DNA of 64,000 nt. Origin: Diaporthe sp. PMI_573 (taxonomy: Eukaryota; Ascomycota; Sordariomycetes; Diaporthales; Diaporthaceae). The notes beneath the pieces are model-generated. The model ran no database searches, was not told the DNA's origin, and worked only from the letters and a program-made list of their open reading frames with translations. Positions 47,537 through 57,436 of the stretch are shown piece after piece (the first letter of the stretch is position 1; the number at the start of each line of letters is the position of its first letter). Location of the stretch: assembly GCA_021399435.1 (NCBI GenBank), contig JAJTUP010000025.1, positions 186,001-250,000 of the forward strand, written 5' to 3'. The translations under genes and the position numbers were made by a program.

Positions 47537-48460
47537 TTTGATGGCGGTATGGGCCGGTGATGGACCAGCAGCAGCTCGACGGCCGAGTCAAATCGAGGAG
47601 AGCCTCTCGGATGCGGTACCGGAGGGAGGACGGCACGTCACGACTTCAGTACGTCAGGAACCCAGATCAGAGAGTCTTGGCGGTGACGATGAACGCATCA
47701 AGAAAACGAGCAGCCACAGGCCGTTAAATAGTGAGAAATTAAGAAGTAAAGGTTATGAAAAGCCTCGCATGGGCACAGTTGCAGGACAGAAGATGCTCCC
47801 GGTGAGGTGGGCGAGCCGCAGGTAGCTAGTGTAGCTGGCAGGCAGAATGGGCAGGGCAGGCAGGCAAAACGATGAAGCAATCAATCAGATGTCATCCTGC
47901 GTGTGCAGCTGCAGGGTAGCCCAAGGACAGATGGGGTCAAGCCGAGCTTCTGGAACTTTCAGATGATGCTGGGATTTAGTCAGCAGAGTGACAGGGCAAT
48001 TCTGGCCGAGGCGCCGAGGGGTCCAAGGGACGTCCTGATGAGGGATACCGGGGTGCAGTGCCTGCCATCTTCCCTGCTACTGCAAATATGGGCGAACCAC
48101 CAAGTGACGGAGGAAGAGATCTGGAGAAGCGCCTCTTGGAGATTCATAATGCTTGTCTTTCTGCCAGTTTGGGTAAAGTACATAGATAATCGAGATGAAT
48201 CTTGACTCGTCGACAGTCCATTGGGGCACCTTTTCCAGTACCAGCACGTCCAAATCGAGAAATCCTCATCAACCTCGAGATGGGGCTCTTTCCCCAGAGT
48301 CCCGCCTCATATGCTTGCAATATAAAAGGATGTCGTGATATCGCCTGGCCCAGCAACTAGGACCTTTTCAACTCATGTTCTTGCTCATTCTAGACGGCCG
48401 ACGCATCAGTATTGACGTGAACGTAAACATTGCTTTTTCATATCAATCTCCGATTTCAAG
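47537..48460. other. Divergent intergenic region, no gene seen
   Basis: About 920 bp between the divergent HECT ligase and the small secreted protein gene. It contains only unsupported short ORFs. Confidence 0.5.
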
Positions 48461-48771
48461 ATGAAGCTTTCCGCCATGATGATCATGCTTGGCCTTGCCA
48501 CCACCTCCCTGGCGTGTACAGCATCACAAGGCTGTGTAAGCATAAACGGCACCTTGCAGCTCTACACCACGCTCAACTGACACCATCACAGTGCTGGAAC
48601 AATGAGGAAGCGTGCAGGAATCAGCACAAGAGCTGCAAGGGCATTGCTGGCAATTTTGGCGGCTGTCCATGCAAGAAGGATTCCTACAAGGCCGATTTCT
48701 GCCAGGGCTTCGACTGCAACGGAGCAGACTGCTGCGATACCACAACACACTGGGGAAGAGGCTGCCCGTAG
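48461..48771 (+). CDS. Small cysteine-rich secreted protein
   Basis: Exons 48461..48535 and 48592..48771 are separated by a 56-bp intron (GTAAGC...ACAG, branch CAACTGAC) and encode 84 residues. A signal peptide is clear (KLSAMMIMLGLATTSLA, cleavage before Cys19). The mature part of 66 residues has 12 cysteines, including the pairs CC, CPC and CC near DFCQGFDCNGADCC, which implies a tightly disulfide-bonded fold. No family was recognised. Size, secretion and Cys content fit a candidate effector or an antimicrobial-type peptide, but either is inference. Its reading frame is broken by the intron, so it is easily missed. Confidence 0.8.
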
Positions 48772-50277
48772 ATGTACTTCAATATGTGGGTATCCTGGGT
48801 GACAGGACTGAGGGCATATTTATGCGCATCCGACGGAGCAGGGAGCTGATACCGACACTTTGACTCCCAACATCCTATGGGCGTCACAAATCTGTACATA
48901 AGAAGCGATTTAATTTTTCAAGAACTCATTGGTTGAGGAATGTGAGGTCCACAAGTCCCGTCCATGGGCAAGGATTCCATCTATCCTGAACGTGAACATT
49001 TCTCCGTGCAAGCCGTGTCACAGGGGTAGAGCGGCGTGGGTGGGGATGTCGCTGACCGATAAGAGATAGGGGGAGCCTTCTCCCACGAGCGAGGGGTGCC
49101 CCGCACCTGCCCTCAAATCGGATGCTGGCTGCTCACCGTATCCAACGTCAGTCGAGAGCAAGTGCAGCCCTCTGTGAATACGATGGGTGGGTCAAGCTCC
49201 GGCAGCAGCGAGCGACCAGATGCGACATACTCTGCGTATACACAACGAGTCTCGAGACTCGGCTGCTTGCCGTCGCGTGTCTGCTTGCTCAGGTAATTGG
49301 GAAATTTTAACTTGAGCAATCGAAATGTGCCCTGCGAAATGAAGTGGGAGCTACTCCATCATGCAATTGTGCTGGGGTCCGTCTGTCGTGCGACCAGCAG
49401 GAAGTAGCCAAGTCAGGCGCGGTGGCTGCTGGTGTAAGGAGGCACGGGGTACGGAGGTACTTCCGCACTAGCGCATGTGACGCGCGACTGACAGCCTGCC
49501 GAGCCCAGTCAGTGTGCCAGCAAACGGCAACTGCAGGCTGGAAAAAACTTCATCGAAAAAGGCGAGTCGACTCCGCAGGCCCCTTCCTTCCTTCCCTTCC
49601 TCCCCGTCAACCCACGAACAACCTCTTATCCCCAAGAAACCCTTCAAGGTCGCGCGAGCTTCAGACTCCCTACGTACGACTTCACAATCGTACATGTGTT
49701 CTGTTCTCGTCATTCCCAACCAGAAAAACTCCACAAAAAAAATTTGAAAACTCTCGCAAAAAAGACCAAATCAGCCTACCCATACCAAAAAAGAAAAAAA
49801 AAACCAACAAAACCAACAAAATCCCCCTTCCCTCCCTTCTCCTCAAACAAGTCAAGACGCGGAACTTGTGTCTTCTTCTTTGACCAGCCTCAAGCCTTGC
49901 GACCTGCCGATACCGAATCCGACAGATTCCCATATCACGCGGTCCGCCTTTGACCTCCCTGGTTTGCTTTGTCTGCAGTCAAGCTCACCGTCCGGTCAAC
50001 CTCGCTCACTCGTCGTCGCACGATCCCTCCGCATCAAGCCCCAGACTTAGGTTCGTTCACTCCAGAAGACGCATACAGACTGGGCATTTCGCCTTGCCCT
50101 TCCTTCACCGAATACCTTGCATCATACGAAAAAATACCAAAAAAAATAATACGTTGGTGGCAGCCAATCCTTCAACTGCCACGGTCCTGCCCACATATCA
50201 GTTGCTTGACTGCCGATCATTACTGACCACCGTCTCCCATTGCGCAGTTTCGTGACGCGAATCTTTCATCCGTCGAA
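48772..50277. promoter_or_regulatory. Promoter and leader region of the Pab1 gene
   Basis: About 1.5 kb without a supported gene. The half nearest Pab1 is pyrimidine-rich with long A-rich tracts, like the leader of a highly expressed fungal gene. One or more leader introns are possible but were not placed. Confidence 0.5.
49720..49822 (+). promoter_or_regulatory. A-rich tracts in the presumed Pab1 5' leader
   Basis: Repeated oligo(A) runs of 4-10 bases separated by C, T or G lie at 49720-49822, and a second shorter block lies at 50128-50150. In animals the PABPC1 leader carries an A-rich autoregulatory sequence bound by its own product; a similar role here is inferred from position and composition only. 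Confidence 0.45.
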
Positions 50278-52627
50278 ATGGCCGCTCCTGCTTCCACCGG
50301 CGCTGTTGACCAGCTCGCTGCTGATCTCGGCAACACCAGCCTCAACGGCTCCGACAAGCCTGCCAACATCAACACCACGGTGAACCCCACCGAGGGTGCT
50401 GACGATGGCGCCCAGCCCACCCCCAACTCCGCCGCCCCTGGCAACCATGCCTCCTCTGCCTCCCTCTACGTTGGCGAGCTTGACCCCACCGTCACCGAGG
50501 CCATGCTCTTCGAGCTCTTCTCCCAGATCGGCCCCGTCGCGTCCATCCGTGTCTGCCGTGATGCCGTCACCCGTCGCTCTCTCGGATACGCCTACGTCAA
50601 CTACAACACCACCATCGATGGCGAGAAGGCTCTCGAGGAGCTCAACTACACCATCATCAAGGGCCGCCCTTGCCGCATTATGTGGTCCCAGCGTGACCCT
50701 GCCCTGCGCAAGACCGGCGCCGGCAACGTCTTCATCAAGAACCTCGATGTCGCCATTGACAACAAGGCTCTGCATGACACCTTCGCTGCCTTCGGCAACA
50801 TTCTGAGCTGCAAGGTTGCTCAGGACGAGCACGGCAACTCCAAGGGCTACGGTTTTGTCCACTACGAGACCGACGAGGCCGCCTCTCAGGCCATCAAGCA
50901 CGTTAACGGCATGCTGCTGAACGAGAAGAAGGTCTACGTCGGCCACCACATCCCCAAGAAGGACCGCCAGAGCAAGTTCGAGGAGATGAAGGCCAACTTC
51001 ACAAACGTCTACGTCAAGAACATCCAGGCTGACTCCAGCGACGACGAGTTCCGCGACTTGTTCACAAAGTACGGCGACATCACCTCGGCTTCTCTTGCTC
51101 GTGACCAGGAGACAGGCAAGAACCGCGGTTTCGGTTTCGTTAACTTCACCACCCACGAGGCTGCCTACCAGGCCGTCGAGGAGCTGAACGGCAAGGACTT
51201 CAAGGGCCAGGACCTTTACGTCGGACGTGCCCAGAAGAAGCACGAGCGTGAGGAGGAGCTCCGCAAGTCCTACGAGGCTGCTCGCATGGAGAAGGCCAGC
51301 AAGTACCAGGGTGTCAACCTGTACGTCAAGAACCTGAGCGATGACGTCGACGACGACAAGCTCCGGTCCATTTTCTCCGAGTTTGGCCCCATCACATCCG
51401 CCAAGGTCATGCGCGACGCGATTGAGGCCGGCGAGGAGCAGGAAGACTCCGAGGGCAAGGACAAGGAGAACAAGAAGGAGGCCGAGGAGACCTCTGGCGA
51501 CGACGAATCCGGCGAGAAGAAGTCGGAGAAGAAGAAGTTCGGCAAGAGCAAGGGCTTCGGTTTCGTCTGCTTCAGCAACCCCGACGATGCCACCAAGGCC
51601 GTCGCCGACATGAACCAGCGCATGATCGACAACAAGCCTCTCTACGTTGCCCTGGCGCAGCGCAAAGATGTTCGCAAGTCCCAGCTCGAGGCTAGCATCC
51701 AGGCCCGGAACCAGATCAGAATGCAGCAAGCCGCCGCTGGCATGCCTGGCCACTTCATGCAGCCACCCGTCTTCTACGCTCCTGGCCAGCAGGGTGGTTT
51801 CCCGGGCGCTGGCGGACGTGGCATGCCCTACCAGCTCGGCATGCCCATGCCTGGTGCTCAGGCTGGTCGTCAAGGCCAGTTCCCCAACGCCTTCCCCGGC
51901 CAGCCTGGTGGTGGCCGTGGGGGCATTCCACCTCAGCAGATCCCCCCCAACATGTACGGAATGCCTGGAAACTTCCCTCCCGCCGGTTACAACCAGCCCA
52001 ACAACCCCCAGTTCATCCAGGCCCTGCAGCAGGTCCAGCACCAAGCCGCTGCTCTCGCCGGTGGCCGCGGCGTCCAGCCCGGTCGCGGGCCCATTCAAGG
52101 TATGGGAGGCATTCCTGGAAACATCCAAGGTATGCTGAATACCTCGACCCTCGATGCGTCTGGATCTAGTCCCGCTAACACGTTTGTAGGCGCTCCTGGC
52201 CGTGGTAACATGGGCCGTCAAGGCTTCCCCCAGGGCGGTCGTGGCGCTCCACCACCACAGCAGATGGGCAATGTCTCTGACCTGAGCGCGGCCTCGCTGC
52301 TTCAAGCTCAGGTTGCTGCGGCGCCTCCACCTCAGCAGAAGCAGATCCTGGGCGAGGCCATCTTCCCCAAGATCTCCAACCTGCAGCCTGAGCTGGCTGG
52401 CAAGATCACTGGTATGCTTCTGGAGATGGACAACCAGGAGCTCATCAACCTGTAAGTTTCCGGCAGAATGTCTCGGTTCGAAGAAGCAATGCTAACCTAA
52501 ACACAGCATCGATGATGATAACGCCTTGCGCGCCAAGGTCGACGAGGCCATGAACGTTTACGACGAGTATGTCAAGAACCAGGGCGACGATGGTGAGAAG
52601 GAGGAGAAGGTGGAGCCCAAGGCCTAG
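50278..52627 (+). CDS. pab1: Polyadenylate-binding protein
   Basis: Exons 50278..52129, 52190..52451 and 52507..52627 encode 744 residues. Four RRMs are clear: [10 protein letters not shown] (about 60), GNVFIKNLD (about 148), TNVYVKNIQ (about 241) and VNLYVKNLS (about 344), each with an RNP1 such as KGYGFVHY or [11 protein letters not shown]4 carries a Lys/Glu-rich insert of about 40 residues before KGFGFVCF. A Gly/Pro/Met/Gln-rich linker follows, then a C-terminal MLLE domain ([19 protein letters not shown]). The second intron splits a Leu codon of the MLLE domain; the first (52130-52189, GTATGC, branch GCTAAC, GTAG) is exactly 60 bp and stop-free, so retaining it would only add 20 residues. 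Pab1 binds poly(A) tails and promotes translation. Confidence 0.96.
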
Positions 52628-53961
52628 AGGGTCTAGGAACTCGCCAAACTTTGAATCGGCCATCGCAAGCGCTTCTCAATATGATACCCTTGATTACTTA
52701 TCCTTCTCGATGACCCGCACGACTTTCTCCGGTTTTGACAGCATACTTTTTGCTGTTGCAGATGCCTCTCACAAGGGAGCGCAATCTGATCACGAGAGTT
52801 ACGACCGAGGACTGTCGGCATCTTCTAGTCTGGTATCTCTGGTCATTCTGAGGTGGCGCTTTTGAAGCATTCTTCGTGGACCATTTCAATATGTCCCACA
52901 GCGCTTGGGGAATGTACCCTGGTTCTTGTCACATGGTTTAGGCACCCAAGCTTCTACCGTGCATTGTTGAACGATTTTCTTTGTCTACTTTTTTCTCACT
53001 CGAGGGACGATGAACCACGGCTTGGACGATTAGGATGGACCCTCGGCACAAGATCTTGTCGAGCGGTCCCATCGGCGGCTTTTTTTCACTGGCGTTAATA
53101 GGTTCTTTCCGGTTGCTCGTTTTGCCCATTAAGGGGGCTGCCATGCTCGGACCATTTTCCCGAGTTGGCCGAGCTTTGAGATCAAAATACCCCCGTCGTC
53201 ACCGGCCAGATCGACTTTGTTGAGGCTGTGCGACTTTACGTCCATTTATCAAAGGGAAAGGGAAGGGCTGAGGAGGAGAAGGGAGGGAGGGGGTTATGGG
53301 AACATGATATTGATGTTTTGCCCCCATCCCATGGGACGGCAATGATCGGTAGAGTTAGGTACAATTATGGACCCCCGGAAAAGTTCTTGAAGTTGTTTGA
53401 CCCAGATGCCTTCTCTGATGACCATTCTAAGTCATGTGAACCCGCGTGAGGACGTGTTTTTGGTGGTGCTCACTGTCACCAGCATATGTGCGATTGATAT
53501 GCCCTGTCATACCATAGCCAGCTTCCACCATGAGGAAAGCACTTCTAACAAGCAATGCTCTTCGAAAAAATCCCGTTTGGTGTGTGTGCTCGCGCGTCTA
53601 TGTACCAACCCGTCCTTCCCTCCTGACCTCGCCGACTTTCCTCGGCCAGGGAGTACTGCGCCTCCCTCCTCCCCCATGGTGACGAACAAGCACGGGTTGG
53701 TGGTCGAAGGTATACATATATAGCTTCTCTTCCCCCAAGGAAGCCATTCAGCTCCGTCGTAAAGCCCGTCCACGCGCTCACTCGGCCGCCTGGCTCGGGG
53801 ACACAGAACCACTACACACGCTTACGTTTACACACGATGGCAAAATGCATCACTCACAAGAAGGAACAGTGGGTATCCAACACGAATCGATTTGACAGGT
53901 CTCAGAATATGTGCAGTGCCGTTGAAAAAAAAGAGTATGCCCAACGGACCCTAGAGCCTAC
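52628..53961. other. 3' region of Pab1 and intergenic, no gene seen
   Basis: About 1.3 kb, probably including the Pab1 3' UTR. Short ORFs only. Confidence 0.45.
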
Positions 53962-54192
53962 CTATCGCCCTCCCTTGCCCCCTCCTCCGTTGCAGAGACG
54001 TTTCTTCCTTGCCTCCCTCTCTCTCACATCCTCTGGGCCTCCTGGTCCCATCTCACTCGCTCCTGGGTTGGCGGAGCCCTGGGGAAAGCTCAGGGTCTCC
54101 TTCTTGATGCACTTGGGGCAGGCCTCCATGTCGCTGTGGCACCACGCGTCGCATGGCCTGCAGTACCAGGGCTTTTTGTTCTCGGGCATCAT
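53962..54192 (-). CDS. Small zinc-ribbon-like protein
   Basis: An ORF of 76 residues starts with two adjacent ATG codons. The first 35 residues read like a compact zinc site: WYCRPCDAWCHSDMEACPKC has two CxxC knuckles plus an extra Cys-His pair. The remainder is Gly/Pro/Arg-rich and low in complexity. No family was recognised. It could be a real small conserved protein or a chance ORF; the spaced cysteines make chance less likely. Confidence 0.5.
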   Translation of the reverse strand: MMPENKKPWYCRPCDAWCHSDMEACPKCIKKETLSFPQGSANPGASEMGPGGPEDVREREARKKRLCNGGGGKGGR

Positions 54193-55019
54193 GGCTTGGG
54201 GGGTTTGCGCCGAGGGGAAGATGGTTGAAGTGGTAAGGGGTTCGATGTGGGTTGTTTGTACGTGAAAGACGCGTTTGTTTCGTATCGACGAGCAGTTCCA
54301 CTTGGTTCAGCGCTGGTCTTCGATTTTTCTTAATGGTTTCGTATCTGATTGCGGAGTGGCTCGGTGTTTGGTGGCTTGTTTTGACTTGTGCCCTTGCTGG
54401 AGCTGCAGAAGGGATAAAGCCCGTCGACCAACTACGTGTTGTTTGACAGACCGACATCGATGAGTCCCAAGGCTTTGCTGACAGGTGGATTCAGACCAGC
54501 GGATGCCATCGAGTTGGTCACAGAACCTATTCACTGCCAGATGCTGTGTTTACACTGGCGACAGTCTGCGCCAGTCATGACCACCACAAGCCGTGAATTT
54601 CGAACATGCCGAATCACTCGACAACAGGTCTGACAGTATTGTACAGGGGCTGCCCTCCCAGCACTTCATACCTCGCGGTTGAAGATGCCGGGAGACAGAA
54701 TGGGGGTGTGTCACCGACTCCGGTCTTTCACGCAACACAGCTAGAGACCGGGTCAGTCAAAGTTCCCAACGCTGCGGGAACAAATGAAGTCAGATTCATG
54801 TGGACACACTTACCGTGAGTCTCAGAACCAGTTACTGCGGGCCAGAAGAAACGCCGTGACTGAGGCGATGAGAGTTCAGAGTCCACCCATCAGATCGCAG
54901 ACGCGCCAACTCATTTCCTCGAAGCCGAGCATGTGGCCAGACGCTGAGCCGGTCCGACAACCGCCCAGCCTCTGCATCCATGTCCATAATAATGATACTT
55001 CTCAGGGCAGGGGTGTCGT
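54193..55019. other. Intergenic, no gene seen
   Basis: About 830 bp between two genes on the minus strand; it should hold the promoter of the small zinc-ribbon ORF and the 3' end of the membrane/coiled-coil gene. Confidence 0.45.
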
Positions 55020-56946
55020 CTATTCCCCGACAGGCTGCTGCTCAATAAGCCTGTCCCTGCCGACGCCGCGGCTGCCGCCGCCGTAGAGCAGCTCCATAAG
55101 CTTGCCCTTCTGGCGGGTGCGCACGCCCTCGAGGTAGACGCCGACGTCCTCGAGCCCGCGGATCTGCTCGCCGACGGTGAGGGTGGACGAGTTGACGCTG
55201 CGCACGAGGGGGCTGACGAGCTTGCGGCGCAGGCTCTCGAGGTTCGCCTTGAGGGCGAGAAGCTTGTGGTTGTGCTCGACGAGGATGCCCTTGTTGCGCA
55301 CCGTCTTCTCGCGCACGTTCTGCAGCAGCAGGCGGTTGCGCTCGTACTTCTTCACGTCGCTCGCCCGCGGGCCCAGGATCCGCGTCCACAGCGACGACAG
55401 CAGGTCCGCGTGGATCTCGTCCTGCGCGTTGGACTCGCGCACCACCGTGCGCGCCAGGTTGAGGAACTGGTGGTCGATGCTCTCGAAGAGCCCGAACAGG
55501 GCGAGGCTGTGCTGCAGCTCGTTGTTGATGGCCTCCTCCAGGACTGCCAGGAACTCGTTGAACGTGCGCTGCAGCGTCTGCCGGGTGCGCTGCGGGTTGG
55601 ACATGCCGAAGACTGACGTCGCAATCGCGCCGATGCGAGTCGGCGTGCCGGTAGGGGTCTCCAGCACGCCGGCGGTGGTGAGCATCGTGTGGATGTTGTC
55701 GAAGGCCGAGGTGAGCGGCGCCGATGGCAGGGAGGCCACCTGGGAGAGCTCGCGGCGAGCCCAGTCCATGACAATGAGGATGCTAAGTTGTGAGTGTCAG
55801 CTTCGTCATTCCCAGTAATGAAAACATGCGTAGCGGCGAGGAAGTTTAATTACCCATCAATGTCCCCATCAACATTGGCAAAGAACTTTGTGAGCTCAAT
55901 AGCCAGCGTCTTAAGACTGTCACTGAGCTCATCTAGCTCCTTGACAATGATCGGGGCGCTGGTCAGGTTGCTGCTGCGCACGCTCTCGCCGAGGTCCCAC
56001 ACCGCGACACCGGTGGCCTGCAGATCGCCGACCTGCGCGACGCCATTCTCGCTGTAGTAAATAAGCGGCTCGAAGCTCCGCGCAATGCCGGCGACTTTGA
56101 CGAGGTCCGGGACGGGGCGCCCGTACGCAGGCTGGAACAGTGCGCGCGTGGCTGTTATTGACAAAAAGGCGACAATGGCAGACAGAATAATGGAGGACCA
56201 GCTCTTTGTGACGAGCCTGTAGGACGAGCGCACAAAGTTGATGGCCGCCTCTATCGGCTCGGTCCGCTGCTGGACCTCGGCGCGAACGGCAAAACGTATG
56301 TCTGTGCAATCGTCAGTTAGTTAAATGTCCACTCCCCGCGAGATCAGGGAAACATGCAGTTCTCAGGATCGTCTTTCTGCGGCAGTGCGGCGAGAGTCGC
56401 CTTCATGTCCTCCATGGAGGGTTCTTCGCTCTTGATGCGGACCTCTCCGTTCGCAGTCGCATTCGCGTTTGCATTCCCATTCCCAATCTTGTTTGTGGCC
56501 TTGATGGTAAAGCGTGGCTTCATGTACTCCGGCTCAGGGCTCCTCTCCTTCTCGGGGCTCAAGCTGCCGGTGGGCAATCTCGTGCGGATCGCGGCGGCGA
56601 GCATCTCGTCGTCGCCGTAGTCCTCATCCACGCTGTCGTATTCCGGGCTGGACTCCCTGCTCCTGCTCCTCCAGTGGGGCGGCAGGCCGGCGTTTCCCAG
56701 CAGGTCGTCGCCCTTGCGCCAGAAGCCGCCGCTCCGGTCACCGTTTCCGAGGCGCCTCCAGGCTGGCGGGCTGTAGCCACCTGCGGAAACCGTCGAGTTT
56801 TCCATCTCGCTCAGGTCCGCCTCTGTGTCGCTCTTGAGGAACCCGCTGTGGGTCGAAGGGTAGCGAAGACAAGGCGGTGGCGAGCGACTGACCGATTCGA
56901 AGTCGTGCAGATAGCCGTCCTGGTGATCTTGGGGGTCGAACGGCAT
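55020..56946 (-). CDS. Conserved fungal membrane/coiled-coil protein, unknown function
   Basis: Exons complement(56358..56946), complement(55854..56301) and complement(55020..55782) give 599 residues with all junctions in frame. Residues 1-196 are polar and disordered (SRSRESSPEYDSVDEDYGDDE). A hydrophobic helix (SWSSIILSAIVAFLSITATRAL) lies near 225-245. The remainder is helical, with a long coiled-coil-like stretch (NVREKTVRNKGILVEHNHKLLALKANL). Intron 1 appears to use a GC donor (GCATGT, branch CTAACTGAC, acceptor ACAG); the first GT nearby does not keep frame. The start ATG overlaps the stop of another frame (TGATG). It looks like a fungal protein family I cannot name, possibly of an internal membrane. 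Confidence 0.75.
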
Positions 56947-57436
56947 CACTGTCGCGCCTGTCCTTGGGCTTGTTCTCTTTCCCTCTGCCGCTTTCGCTGG
57001 TCCTGGTCCTCCTGGTAGCGCGCAAGACTATGCGCGATCCTGTTCCTGATCTGCGACGGCCGTCCTCGAGGGCAAGTGTCGCGCGGGGCTGGGGGAGGCC
57101 TTCGGTCAGGGGTGGGTGGTTGCGCAGCTCGATCGGGTCGGGCGCGCGGTTGCGATTCCAGTATGGATACCACCAGGTGTTGTTGTAGTCAAAGTACGAG
57201 GCAAAGCGACCGCGGTAGTCGCTGGTGGGGTGGGTGGCGATGTTGTCGTAGTACTTGTGGTTGTAGAGTGTTGTGGACTTGTGGTTGGGCCTCGCGCTGC
57301 GGAATGACAGCGGCGGGAGGTACAAGGCGAGGAAGACGAGGGCGATGGTGAAGATGGCGAGGGCTGTGCTTGGTGCGATGGTTACACTCAGGAGACTGAG
57401 GCTGACGTTGTTGTTAACAGTCACAAGCGACTGCAT
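56947..57436 (-). CDS. Possible small membrane protein upstream, frame uncertain
   Basis: An ATG at 57436 opens a frame with a strong hydrophobic helix (ALAIFTIALVFLALYLPPL) followed by a Tyr/Trp/Asn-rich region (YFDYNNTWWYPYWNRNR) that looks coding. Beyond about 57065 this frame becomes Arg/Ser-rich and reads into the next gene in a non-coding-looking way. Another frame gives a Gln/Arg coiled-coil-like end (HSLARYQEDQDQRKRQ) that stops at TGA 56948-56946, overlapping the ATG of the next gene. A one-base frameshift or an unseen intron would be needed to join them. Treat as a candidate only. Confidence 0.35.

Noticed and set aside
50266..52305. 679-residue open frame antisense to Pab1
   Set aside because: It is the mirror of strongly biased codons (third-position C/G) in Pab1; composition is Leu/Val/Gly-rich without any domain.
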